This document shows positions 24,701 through 34,300 of a stretch of 64,000 nucleotides of DNA, one piece after another. Below the pieces are notes generated by a model. It worked only from the letters and a program-made list of their open reading frames with translations. It ran no database searches and was not told the DNA's origin. The first letter of the stretch is position 1. Every line of letters begins with the position of its first letter. The stretch comes from Omphiscola glabra. Taxonomy: Eukaryota > Mollusca > Gastropoda > Lymnaeidae. The stretch covers positions 4,114,992-4,178,991 of the forward strand of contig OZ024806.1 of assembly GCA_964017045.1 (NCBI GenBank), in the 5' to 3' direction. A program made the translations under genes and the position numbers.

Positions 24701-26211
24701 AATAATTAGAGAGGCGATTTGAGGACTGAAGTTGTCACTGTGTTGCGAGTGGGGTTCTGGAGTAGCTGAAAGTGTCACAATAAATCTCCCATCGAAGCTC
24801 ACGTCTACTCATTCCATTGGGAGCAAGAGGGCGATACTCTTTAAAGTTCTAGGTTAGAAGAGTTCTGAGACTGATCAGGATTGATTGCTACAACGTGTAA
24901 TTTAAATACTAAATCCAACGAATCAAAAGAAGCTTGCATGACATAAAGGGACAGATTACACTGGACCAGTGACACGCCATTCACAACTCGTTACTTATCG
25001 CAACAATCTATTTTTTTAAAATTCCATACAAAATCTAAACCTCACTATATTTTTTCCTTTCAGCAATACAAAGACCACCATCCCAACCACCACCTCCACC
25101 TCCCCCACCAGCAGATGAATTTTCTACAGCGTCGCATTCGTCTGTCACGTTTAAACTCTCCTCCTCACAGTGGAGTTCACAGTACGAGTTTGACGACGAC
25201 CTGGAGGAAGACTTTCCCCCTCCTCCCCCACCACCCATTTCTGGCACCGACGACACCTCAGTTAAACAATCGGATAATCTAAAAACTAAGGATAATCGAA
25301 AATCAGCCCCAATTATTCAGGTCTCGACTTTACCACCCCCACCTACACGGCCACCACCGCCTGCCCCTCAGAACAAAAAACCGCCGACCTCATTATCAAC
25401 GTTCACTTCTTCGCCTTCGTTACTTTTGACGCCTAACACGGTACAGACTTCTAGTTCTCCCAATCTTCTGGCTACCAAAGAGGTACATACTTCTAGTTCT
25501 CCAAATCTTCTGGCTACCAACACGGTACATACGTCTAGTTCTCCCAATCTTCTGGCTACCAACACGGTACATACGTCTAGTTCTCCCAATCTTCTGGCCA
25601 CCAACGCGGTACAGACTTCTAGTTCTCCCAATCTTCTGGCTACCAACGCGGTACATACTTCTAGTTCTCCCAAATTCACCAAAAACACGACAAGATCAAA
25701 GAAGCCAAACCTCCCAGCTTTAAAAAGCGCCAAGTCAGAACCGAACCTCGTGACACTGCAACTGGCCTCGGGAACGACATCTCCGCCGCCACCGCCGATT
25801 CCCGTTCGCCCCCCTTTGCTAAATGCTAACAAACCGCAGCCAGCCAAGTCTCAGCATCACCCCAAGCTGCCTTTAAAACCTTCGACAACTTCCAAAGAGA
25901 AACTAGAACCGGGCGATATTTCGACCAAACCGAACGGCATTATCAAGAACGCCGACTTGAAGTCGTCGCAACAATCTTCTAAGGAGCAGACGCCACGTTC
26001 ACCGCAGAAATCTCCCCTCCCACCACGCCAGGGACGACCGTCACCAGATGCATGTCAATATCCCAACAGGAACCGCCCCCTCCCGTCCGTCCCTAAACCG
26101 ATGTTTGACAAGAGGATCATGCCCGTGAAGAAATGGGCGGGGCCCCAGGTGTATGATCCGAGGGAAGAAGATGGCGACTTGTATGACGTCATGGACAGTA
26201 CACAAATGTAG
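15752..26211 (+). CDS. Proline-rich adaptor-like protein (exon chain incomplete)
   Basis: Supported exons: 15752-15989 (ATG; starts MQSDIMAHINGLFGGKTRRK; donor A|GTAAGT), 21364-21504, 21694-21798 and terminal exon 25064-26211 (TAG at 26209-26211). A 19-base exon at 16645-16663 fits the first donor, but its outgoing phase does not fit 21364, so at least one exon is missing or it is wrong. Phases 21504 to 21694 to 25064 agree only if the first of these introns uses a GC donor. Acidic and proline motifs are PPELPVR, DEDLPPPIPERKGSLE, PPSQPPPPPPPPADEF and DFPPPPPPPIS. The C-terminus has RPLPSVPKP and Tyr motifs VYDPR and LYDVM. These suggest an SH3- and SH2-binding cytoplasmic signalling or actin adaptor. 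No enzyme domain is seen and I cannot name an orthologue. Confidence 0.65.
15998..16563. repeat. 21-bp minisatellite starting at a splice donor
   Basis: About 26 near-identical copies of GTTGTTATGGGTTGTTTCAT plus T; two units lack three bases. The first copy starts about 9 bases after the GTAAGT donor of the 15752-15989 exon. Frames on both strands are repeat artefacts. Confidence 0.95.
16930..17290. repeat. 22-23 bp AT-rich minisatellite, about 16 copies
   Basis: The unit is like TATGTCCTATAATATAACAG plus AAA, increasingly degenerate rightward. It is intronic in the proline-rich gene. Confidence 0.9.
17370..17565 (+). mobile_element. tRNA-derived SINE
   Basis: The head carries a pol III box A (TGGCCAAGTGG) and, about 40 bases later, a box B-like GAGTTCAAGCCC, as in a tRNA-derived SINE. 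A unique body follows, and the element ends in CATAAGAAGAAGAAG. The same tail sequence ends the LINE fragment at 55375-55645. No clear target duplication is visible. It lies in an intron of the proline-rich gene. Confidence 0.7.
18300..19352. repeat. 21-bp minisatellite, about 48 copies, with an E-box-like core
   Basis: The unit is GGTTTAATGATCACGTGGGGT with variation almost confined to the CACGTG/CACATG/CACATA/CACGTA hexamer and the following bases. Frames on both strands (repeating WFNDH.. or IIKP.HV) are consequences of the 21-bp period. It is intronic in the proline-rich gene. Confidence 0.95.
20324..20521. mobile_element. hAT-type MITE with perfect 8-bp target duplication
   Basis: The termini are CAGCGGCTCTTAACCT and AGGTTGAGAGCCATTG, imperfect inverted repeats. 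TACTAGAA flanks both ends (20316-20323 and 20522-20529), an 8-bp target duplication as made by hAT transposases. The 198-bp element has no coding capacity. A related copy is at 56364-56543. Confidence 0.88.
20540..20960 (+). mobile_element. Dispersed element copy 2 with internal 31-bp minisatellite
   Basis: About 12 copies of GAACTTCCCATCTGCTAAAG plus TTGCATTCTTT (array about 20566-20935), flanked on the left by GCGTGACCTTCCCGTCTGCT and on the right by TCAAGTAACGC. The outer sequence matches the element copies at 50130 and 61140; the repeat is an expanded internal segment of that element. Confidence 0.7.
21095..21205. repeat. Degenerate 14-bp repeat
   Basis: Copies of a motif like CCAGTCAATGGT. 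It is intronic, shortly before the 21364 exon. Confidence 0.7.
21995..23120. repeat. 55-bp minisatellite, about 20 copies
   Basis: The unit is GATATGGATGAGCTGAAGTT, GTCACTGTCAAGTTTAGGCG, TGTGCATGTCAGTAA. Variants (CACGTTTAG against CAAGTTTAG, GTCCCTG against GTCACTG) occur in blocks. It is in the intron before the 25064 exon. Confidence 0.95.
23120..23815. other. Intron stretch, nothing recognised
   Basis: AT-rich intron sequence between two arrays; no exon with support was found. Confidence 0.4.
23820..24285. repeat. Degenerate GTGACA / GTTACAACC repeats
   Basis: The left part has irregular copies of CTCTGGTGACACCCTCTTGTGATGGCAACC (about 40 bp). The right part has more regular 32-bp copies of TCTAGTTACAACCTCATGTGATGGCAGCCTGC. 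The two look related and may show gradual conversion of one unit into another. Confidence 0.8.
24335..24522. repeat. 38-bp minisatellite, 5 copies
   Basis: The unit is AAAGAGTCATATTTGAACTT plus CTTCCTTTAGTCTGACCC. It is intronic. Confidence 0.9.
25445..25672 (+). repeat. 42-bp in-frame coding minisatellite
   Basis: Inside the terminal exon of the proline-rich gene, about five copies of a 14-codon unit encode (T/S)SSSPNLLAT..VHT. The period is a multiple of three, so copy number can change without a frameshift. Each unit has a Ser-Pro site. Confidence 0.92.
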
Positions 26212-26403
26212 ACATGCCATGGACAGTAGCAAACATGTAGAACTCAATTCACTGCTACTTACAGGAAACTTGACTCAGCCGATAGAATCTCGACTGTCAG
26301 AGGTGATTCCATAAAACAATGACGGGTTTGGGGGGGGGGGGGGACGGACGGACGACATATTAGGTGAACTGGCATTTTCTACACGGACAACTAATACATT
26401 GAA

Positions 26404-26409
26404 AATAAA
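26404..26409 (+). promoter_or_regulatory. Polyadenylation signal AATAAA
   Basis: A canonical AATAAA lies about 195 bases after the TAG of the proline-rich gene and is followed at 26423 by an A-rich run. A short 3' UTR is inferred. Confidence 0.6.
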
Positions 26410-26542
26410 TTTGAATTGTATTTTAAAAAAAAAAAAAAAGAAATGCGAGGCATGTGATTGGGTTTGTCCCAGCAGTTATGTTCTGACCTTGACATTGTCA
26501 GTCTGACCTGGGTAGCCTCGGCTACTTCAGACCTGTTAAACT

Positions 26543-26750
26543 TTTTTTTTTTTTTCTTTTTTTGGGGGGAGTGTTCCCTCAGATGTACTGGAATACTGAG
26601 GTTATAGTCACTCCCAAAGACAACCTTGGGGTCTCTTAACCCTTTCGGGTCTCTTTGGCTTTACGCCTCTATACCTGTGACAGGAGCGTCCCGACCCGGC
26701 CAGACACAAGGAGGGATAGCCGCACTTTGATCTTAGCCAAAGGGCCGTGA
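26543..26750 (-). mobile_element. U2 snRNA-headed SINE-like retroposon
   Basis: On the minus strand the element begins TCACGGCCCTTTGGCTAAGA then TCAAAGTG, matching the 5' domain of U2 snRNA at about 26 of 28 positions. It continues with an unrelated ~150-base body (CGGCTATCCCTCC...) and ends in a poly-A tail. Near-identical flanks AGACCTGTTAAACT (26529-26542) and AGACCTGTTTTAACT (26751-26765) are the target duplication. This is a complete retroposed copy with a snRNA-derived head, not a U2 gene. It lies between the proline-rich gene and EXOC3. Confidence 0.82.
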
Positions 26751-26769
26751 AGACCTGTTTTAACTGTCT

Positions 26770-27655
26770 ACCCTTATGTATTCGCCATAGCATCTACCTT
26801 TGTAAGCCTACGACTACGCCACTACAAAACGCCTACGAACTACGGTTTCAGGGTTTTGGCGTCTCTTTTTGGTTTATTTCTAATTTTTTAAAAATTGAGT
26901 TTTCGCCTCTGCGGCCTCGATCTCAATGATCCAAGCAGATTGTTTCTTTATTAGTGGATGCGTTGTTAATCAAGAAGTGCTGACGTGTCATCGATTTGTG
27001 AGTTGCTTATCGCTGGAATTTGGTCTCAGTGGCTAAGTGGTTTCCCCTTGTATGCGCAAAGTTTCGGTTGTTTTTCGTATTTAAAAAAAAAGATCGTTCC
27101 GTAATGCCTTGGAAATCCACCCACACCCCTCTCCCCCCACTCCCCACCAAACAATTGCCCAAACTACTCTTTGGAGCTTGAAGCTATGTTTTTAAGAGCT
27201 GAAAACTACTCTGACACTAACCCAGGGGTAAAAACATCTGCTCATGGGAACTTAAACTTAAAGTAATGTCTGCTTATGGGAGCTTAAAGTAATGTCTGCT
27301 CATGGGAACTTAAAGTAATGGGTCATTTCTTGATCTAGACTAGACACATTAAAAAAAAAATAAACTAATAATGTATTGACATCATGTGTTTTTTTAAATT
27401 AATTTATTTATGCATGAATACATCCAATAACTGGAAGGAATGATGGCAATCATCATGACTAGATGAAAAGTTTGAGAATTAAAGAGAGGAAACAAACTAT
27501 AAATCATGGGGGTTTTATTTTGTATGTATTAGCTGTAAACTAATAAAATTCTATGAAATGTGTACAGAAGATCTGCTACGCTCTTTTTTTTGTTTACTAG
27601 ATTGTAGGGCAACTCCAATGGAATGAAAGAGAGATATGCTCCCACAAACAACTCC
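26770..27655. other. Intergenic stretch between convergent genes
   Basis: Contains three short repeats of TCTGCTCATGGGAACTTAAA about 27235-27320 and a weak tRNA-like box A near 27030. The proline-rich gene (plus) and EXOC3 (minus) converge here. Confidence 0.45.
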
Positions 27656-27659
27656 ATTC

Positions 27660-28030
27660 ATTGACTGACCAATATACTGATTGACTAATACATTGACTGA
27701 CCAATAAATTGGTTGATTAATACATTAATTGACCAATATTTTGATTGACCAATACATTGATTGAATAATACATTGATTGACCAATAAATTTATTGACCAA
27801 TACATTTATTGACCGATACATTTATTTACCGATACATTGATTGACCGATACATTAAGTGAACACTACATTGATTGACCAATACATTGATTGACCAATACA
27901 TTTATAGATAAACACATTTATTGACTAATACATTGAATGACAATTACATTGATTGACCAATACGTGACCAATACATTGATTGACCCATACATTGATTGAC
28001 CAATACATTGACTGACCAATACATTTATTG
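27660..28030. repeat. 16-18 bp repeat downstream of EXOC3
   Basis: About 22 degenerate copies of CATTGATTGACCAATA. On the minus strand several copies read TCAATAAATG and so contain AATAAA. The copy nearest the EXOC3 stop (AATAAA at 28023-28028, minus) could serve as the polyadenylation signal. Confidence 0.8.
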
Positions 28031-28241
28031 ACATATTATCTGCGGCAAATTTTTTCCACATCAAATGAAACACAATCCTCAAGTTCTCAGCATAACTTAA
28101 CAAAACACAGTCATCAGGTCTGGTCATTTTCATCACTGCAGATAAAACTTGGGGGGGTTGGGGGGATCATTGATGAACAAATTGGGATTTCGATCATCTA
28201 TCACTTTAAACAATTTAGCTTGTCTGAAACATGACCATAGT

Positions 28242-28343
28242 TGGTCATCCTGAGCCAGCAATCTCTGAGAACATTCCTTTAGGTTTGTTAGAGTCATCCT
28301 GAGCCAGCAATCTCTGAGAATATTCCTTTAGGTTTGTTAGAGT
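28242..28343 (-). repeat. 49-bp tandem duplication across the EXOC3 stop codon
   Basis: Two copies of GATGACTCTAACAAACCTAA, AGGAATATTCTCAGAGATTG, CTGGCTCAG (minus strand). The first encodes the last residues, and the stop TGA is formed inside AGGATGAC at the start of the second. Confidence 0.9.
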
Positions 28344-31300
28344 CATCCTCACCCAGTGTATCAATGGCCAACTGTAACAAAATCAATAAAAAATCAATGA
28401 AAAAATCAATAAAAAATCAATAAAATATCAATGAAAAATCAATGAAAAATCAATGTTGGCAGCAGACTGCAATGAGGAAATATTAAAAGAAAAACAATTT
28501 TTTCATTCGGAGGACAAAGTAGGGGAATATTTTGTAAAAGTGCAGTTTGTGGTGTAATGATGCAGTGTGTGGTGTCATGGTAGCATGGTCTGCCCATTGC
28601 TCGAGATTAGCTGGTTCAAATTGGCACGGGGTTAAGGTCAGCTACAGGTGAGATAGACTTGTTAGCCTAGTGAGGCATCTCTTCTTGGGGAGCATCAAAT
28701 GCTTAAGAAAAAACCTAGATCAATATAAGGCAAACAATTTGTTGTTCATACAAAATATCTGTTTAATGCTTTCATTGCGAGTAGAAGAGAAAACACATTG
28801 GACCATTTTGGCCAATGACTTCATCAGTCCAACAAAAATAACATTGATAGAATTATAAATTAAATTTACATAATATGTGTATATTGTACCTATATCCAAA
28901 AGTATAAGAAAAGAAAAGGAATAGGCACAAGTCCCTACTGCAAACAAAGATCAGAAAAATGGAATGAAAGTGGGTGTTAGTAAAATGTAAGACCCAAACA
29001 GAAAAAAGACATGGAAGCTATGTAAAATTCTGACTTTGGTTTATACCTTATTGAGTCAACATACCAAATCTTGTTATCAATTTTTTTTTTCCATATATGT
29101 TCAATCAGGTGAATTTCTTGCATACCATACACCAGTAACTGCATTGTCAAATATTCCATCATGGTTGTATTTTTGTTGTAATGATGAAGGAGTTTTTCCA
29201 GAACGTTTGAATGTATATTTGGTATAACCATAATTACAGCTTAACCTCTATTGTTTTATTTACAAACATTGTTTGTATCTCAATCTACTTAAAAGCTTTC
29301 TAGCAGTCCAGCACTTTCATAATTAGTTAAAAATAACTCAAGCTGGAAGAAGTTTAATGCTTTATATTACAAGCTGTTAAATCCAAAGTGGCCACTTATG
29401 TTGCCAGGTAAAAACTGCAGCTGTTTGCATGAACCAAGAAAGGGATGACAGAACTTGAACTTTTCATAAAAACTCAGGATGCTTTGTGTTGTAACACATC
29501 TGCAACTAATACAAGCCCATATATAGTCAAACAGTTACAACTAATTCTTTTTCTCAAATAATCTGCTTATTTTGTTGGCTTGATCTCTTCTAAATAACAA
29601 AAAATAATTTTTCATCTGTAACAAAATGTTTATATGTAAATAAGATACAGCTTGTTTTGACTTGGACCAACTGTGATCACTTGCTGAGCTAGCGACACAC
29701 TCCATGCAGACTTGTCAATAAGGACGCAATTGGTGGGAAACTCACCATTCACAAACATAAATAAACAAAGTCACATGAAATCTTTGACATGTTGTATATG
29801 AATTGTTGTAGCTGAGACTTTCAGTTTGTAGAAGACAATACTGATTGGTAGCTGGGTATAGCACTCAAATTTCACAAGCCTGATTCAAACATTAACTGCC
29901 ATAATGGCACCTCAACATTAACTGCTAATTTATTCTAAAATTATGTTTTTAATGAAAGATATAAAAAAAAAAGTTTATGCATGTTATGTGGGATCAATCC
30001 ATTGTGCTTTGCAGATAAAAAAAAAAATCAAATAACTTTCAAAAAAATGTTATGAATTTTTTTTTACCTGTCTGGCATCAGAGCGGCTGATGTCCCCTCG
30101 ACACAAAATCAGATTGATTAGTTGCTCCAGCCTGATATCTGGATATTTTTGGGCAAAACCCTAGGGGACAAAACATAATTTATTAATATGAATTGTTTAA
30201 ATACTTTGGAAATATTTGATAAAATCAGTGCAAAATCATGTTTTTACCTGAATTTAAGAGATTTTTAAAAAATTTAATATTTTAAAGCTTTACTTACATC
30301 TAAAAAATTTGAAAATGCTTAAAATATAAAACTATTTTTGAAATAGTTGTATATGGCCAAATACAGCATAACAAAATATAAAATAAGATTATTTCAAATG
30401 ATTATGAATGCCTTTGAGCACCAATGAAATAATACTGTATCAACAATATAAGTCTTCATGTTATTTGTCAAGGTTGTTAGCATATCATAAAATGTAGTCC
30501 TTTGATGTCACAGACAAAAGTCTGTTGAAAAATCCTGAATATCGTTAATCTTTATCACAGTCAGTTGGTAATCAACATTTATTTTATTTTTAAAATTGTG
30601 ACAATAATATTTTAATTTGACCGTTACTTGGCAATTAGTGGGCGAGACATGTAGCCCGTACGGAAGACAACCGGCTCCCTAAACAGCTATTTTTCGGTGA
30701 ACTCATGCCAGGCAAGCGACCCAAGGAGGTCAAAGAAAGCGTTACAGCGACACACTGAAAGCGGCACTAAAGGCCTTCAGCGTCGACCCAATTGAATGGG
30801 TGCAGATGGCCCAGGACAGAGCCAGGTGGAGATCTGCTGTCAAGAAGGGGCCTCAATCTCATGAAGACAGTAGGAGAGCCACCGCAGAGACATGCAGGGT
30901 AGCCAGAAAAAGCAACATTAGATCACCAACTACAGCAACTATCCCCTGCCCTCAGTGCCAGAGACTATTTTGAGCATGGATCGAACTAGCAGGCCATCTA
31001 CGCACTCACCATTGACACCCCCCCCCAAAAAAAAAAAAAAACCGGATGACTAGATGGTCCTAGTCGATCTTGACTGATGAACAACAACAACAGATTCAGA
31101 ATATATCAATGTCCTCTTTTGATATATCAAATAAATACATTTGGCATCCCATGTGAAAAGTCTGGCCCCTTGTACTATTTATAAGTGTAACTTAAATCAA
31201 AAGGAACTTGCCATGATTTCCAGAGAGAGCATAGAACTGTCTTTGAGCTTCAAGCCTTCAGCCAGGGCAGGCAGCACATCAAACAAAGTAACCTCCTGCA

Positions 31301-34300
31301 GAGAGAGAGATAACATAAATTACTACTAATATGCTGAAAACAATCCATCCGATTTTAAGGCCATTTCGGGGTGTTCTTGGTGAAATGAAAATCTATGGTA
31401 ATAGCTGCAGAGCCTAACTGTAACATTTCAAAAGAATTGCCCACCAGTTTTGGTGACATTGCCAGAAACTAACTGTAACATTTGGAAAGACTTGCTCACC
31501 AGTTTTGGTGACATTGCTAGAAACTAACTGTAACATTTGGAAAGACTTGCCCACCAGTTTTGGTGACATTGCTAGAAACTAACTGTAACATTTGGAAAGA
31601 CTTGCCCACCAGTTTTGGTGACATTGCTAGAAACTAACTGTAACATTTGGAAAGACTTGCCCACCAGTTTTGGTGACATTGCCAGAAACTAACTGTAACA
31701 TTTGGAAAGACTTGCTCACCAGTTTTGGTGACATTGCTAGAAACTAACTGTAACATTTGGAAAGACTTGCCCACCAGTTTTGGTGACATTGCTAGAAACT
31801 AACTGTAACATTTGGAAAGACTTGCCCACCAGTTTTGGTGACATTGCTAGAAACTAACTGTAACATTTGGAAAGACTTGCCCACCAGTTTTGGTGACATT
31901 GCTAGAAACTAACTGTAACATTTGGAAAGACTTGCCCACCAGTTTTGGTGACATTGCTAGAAACTAACTGTAACATTTGGAAAGACTTGCCCACCAGTTT
32001 TGGTGACATTGCTAGAAACTAACTGTAACATTTGGAAAGACTTGCCCACCAGTTTTGGTGACATTGCTAGAAACTAACTGTAACATTTGGAAAGACTTGC
32101 CCACCAGTTTTGGTGACATTGCTAGAAACTAACTGTAACATTTGGAAAGACTTGCCCACCAGTTTTGGTGACATTGCTAGAAACTAACTGTAACATTTGG
32201 AAAGACTTGCCCACCAGTTTTGGTGACATTGCTAGAAACTAACTGTAACATTTGGAAAGACTTGCCCACCAGTTTTGGTGACATTGCTAGAAACTAACTG
32301 TAACATTTGGAAAGACTTGCTCACCAGTTTTGGTGACATTGCTAGAAACTAACTGTAACATTTGGAAAGACTTGCCCACCAGTTTTGGTGACATTGCTAG
32401 AAACTAACTGTAACATTTGGAAAGACTTGCCCACCAGTTTTGGTGACATTGCTAGAAACTAACTGTAACATTTGGAAAGACTTGCCCACCAGTTTTGGTG
32501 ACATTGCTAGAAACTAACTGTAACATTTGGAAAGACTTGCCCACCAGTTTTGGTGACATTGCTAGAAACTAACTGTAACATTTGGAAAGACTTGCCCACC
32601 AGTTTTGGTGACATTGCTAGAAACTAACTGTAACATTTGGAAAGACTTGCCCACCAGTTTTGGTGACATTGCTAGAAACTAACTGTAACATTTGGAAAGA
32701 CTTGCCCACCAGTTTTGGTGACATTGCTAGAAACTAACTGTAACATTTGGAAAGACTTGCCCACCAGTTTTGGTGACATTGCTAGAAACTAACTGTAACA
32801 TTTGGAAAGACTTGCCCACCAGTTTTGGTGACATTGCTAGAAACTAACTGTAACATTTGGAAAGACTTGCCCACCAGTTTTGGTGACATTGCTAGAAACT
32901 AACTGTAACATTTGGAAAGACTTGCCCACCAGTTTTGGTGACATTGCTAGAAACTAACTGTAACATTTGGAAAGACTTGCTCACCAGTTTTGGTGACATA
33001 GTTAGAAACTGTGCCTTCAAGTCCTCTGCCTCTCTGCAGATTTTCTCAGCTGTAGCTTTCCTTTCATCATAACTCTTAAAGGAGAGCTTTCTGAAATGTA
33101 CAAACTAATTATTGCCAGCAAATGGTTTCTCCAGTAATATATCAATATCACAACTGCATTTTTTTTTTCAAACTGTGGGGTAAATTATTTTGAAAAGTTA
33201 CAACACAATTATGAGAATGACTTTTCCGGCTACCAAACGAATAATCTCATCTAGTAAGGCACAACCTATCAGTTTAATGGTTCTGATGTAATAAAATCCA
33301 ATTAAACAGAGCTAAAAGGTGTATACGATATATTTTAACAGAAACCTAACCAAAACCCAAGGTGTATACAATATATTTTAACAGAAACCTAACCAAAACC
33401 CAAGGTGTACACCATATATTTTAACAGAAACCTAACCAAAATCCCAGGTGTATACGATATATTTTAGCAGAAACCTAACCAAAACCCAAGGTGTATACCA
33501 TATATTTTAACAGAATCCTAACCAAAATACCAGGTGTATACCATATATTTTAACAGAAACCTAACCAAAATCCCAGGTGTATACCATATATTTTAGCAGA
33601 AACCTAACCAAAACCCAAGGTGTATACCATATATTTTAACAGAATCCTAACCAAAATCCCAGGTGTATACCATATATTTTAACAAAAACCTAACAAAAAT
33701 CCCAGGTGTATACCATATATTTTAGCAGAAACCTAACCAAAACCCCAGGAGTATCCCATATATTTTAGCAGACACGTACCTAGATAAAAGGGCCTTGACA
33801 TATTCTTTGATGAGTCTCCGCTGCCCCTTGGCCAGTAGAATTTCATACATGGATGGTTTCAAGTGCAGAAAATCTTGGTGGTAATCAGCCCAAGTAGCAT
33901 TAATTGTATTGACACCTTCCGCACTCGACATCCTGACCAAAAAAAGATCATTATTAATTGTGTTCACACTTTCAGAACTCGACTTCCAGTCCAAAACCAT
34001 ATTATTATATCTTCACCAAATGACACTGAAGATTCTATAAATATGACTTTAACAATGGTTGCTACAAATGTGTATTTCCGGGGTGTCACATATCTGTATT
34101 TGATGGGTTTCTTACATTAAATTTTTTACACTAATTACACCGCATTGAACACAAAACCTTTTGCTTCAGCAATGTAAAATTTAATCCAGACACCTGTCAG
34201 GCTGTACAATGCTATCAAGCACATGTGTACCACTATTCCCTATAAGGAGGAGACTACAAGGTACTTTCATCATTGCTGCACGAAAATGCACTTTGCCAAA

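Noticed and set aside
25368..25847. 159-residue minus-strand frame
   Set aside because: Shadow of the proline-rich exon and its 42-bp repeat.
26710..26752. Functional U2 snRNA gene
   Set aside because: Only the first ~28 bases match. The branch-site-recognition region and Sm site are absent and the copy has retroposon flanks.
27015..27075. tRNA gene
   Set aside because: A box A-like GGCTAAGTGG is present, but the box B is poor and no cloverleaf forms.
31410..33010. CRISPR-like array
   Set aside because: Units are contiguous 55-bp repeats without unique spacers, in a eukaryotic intron.
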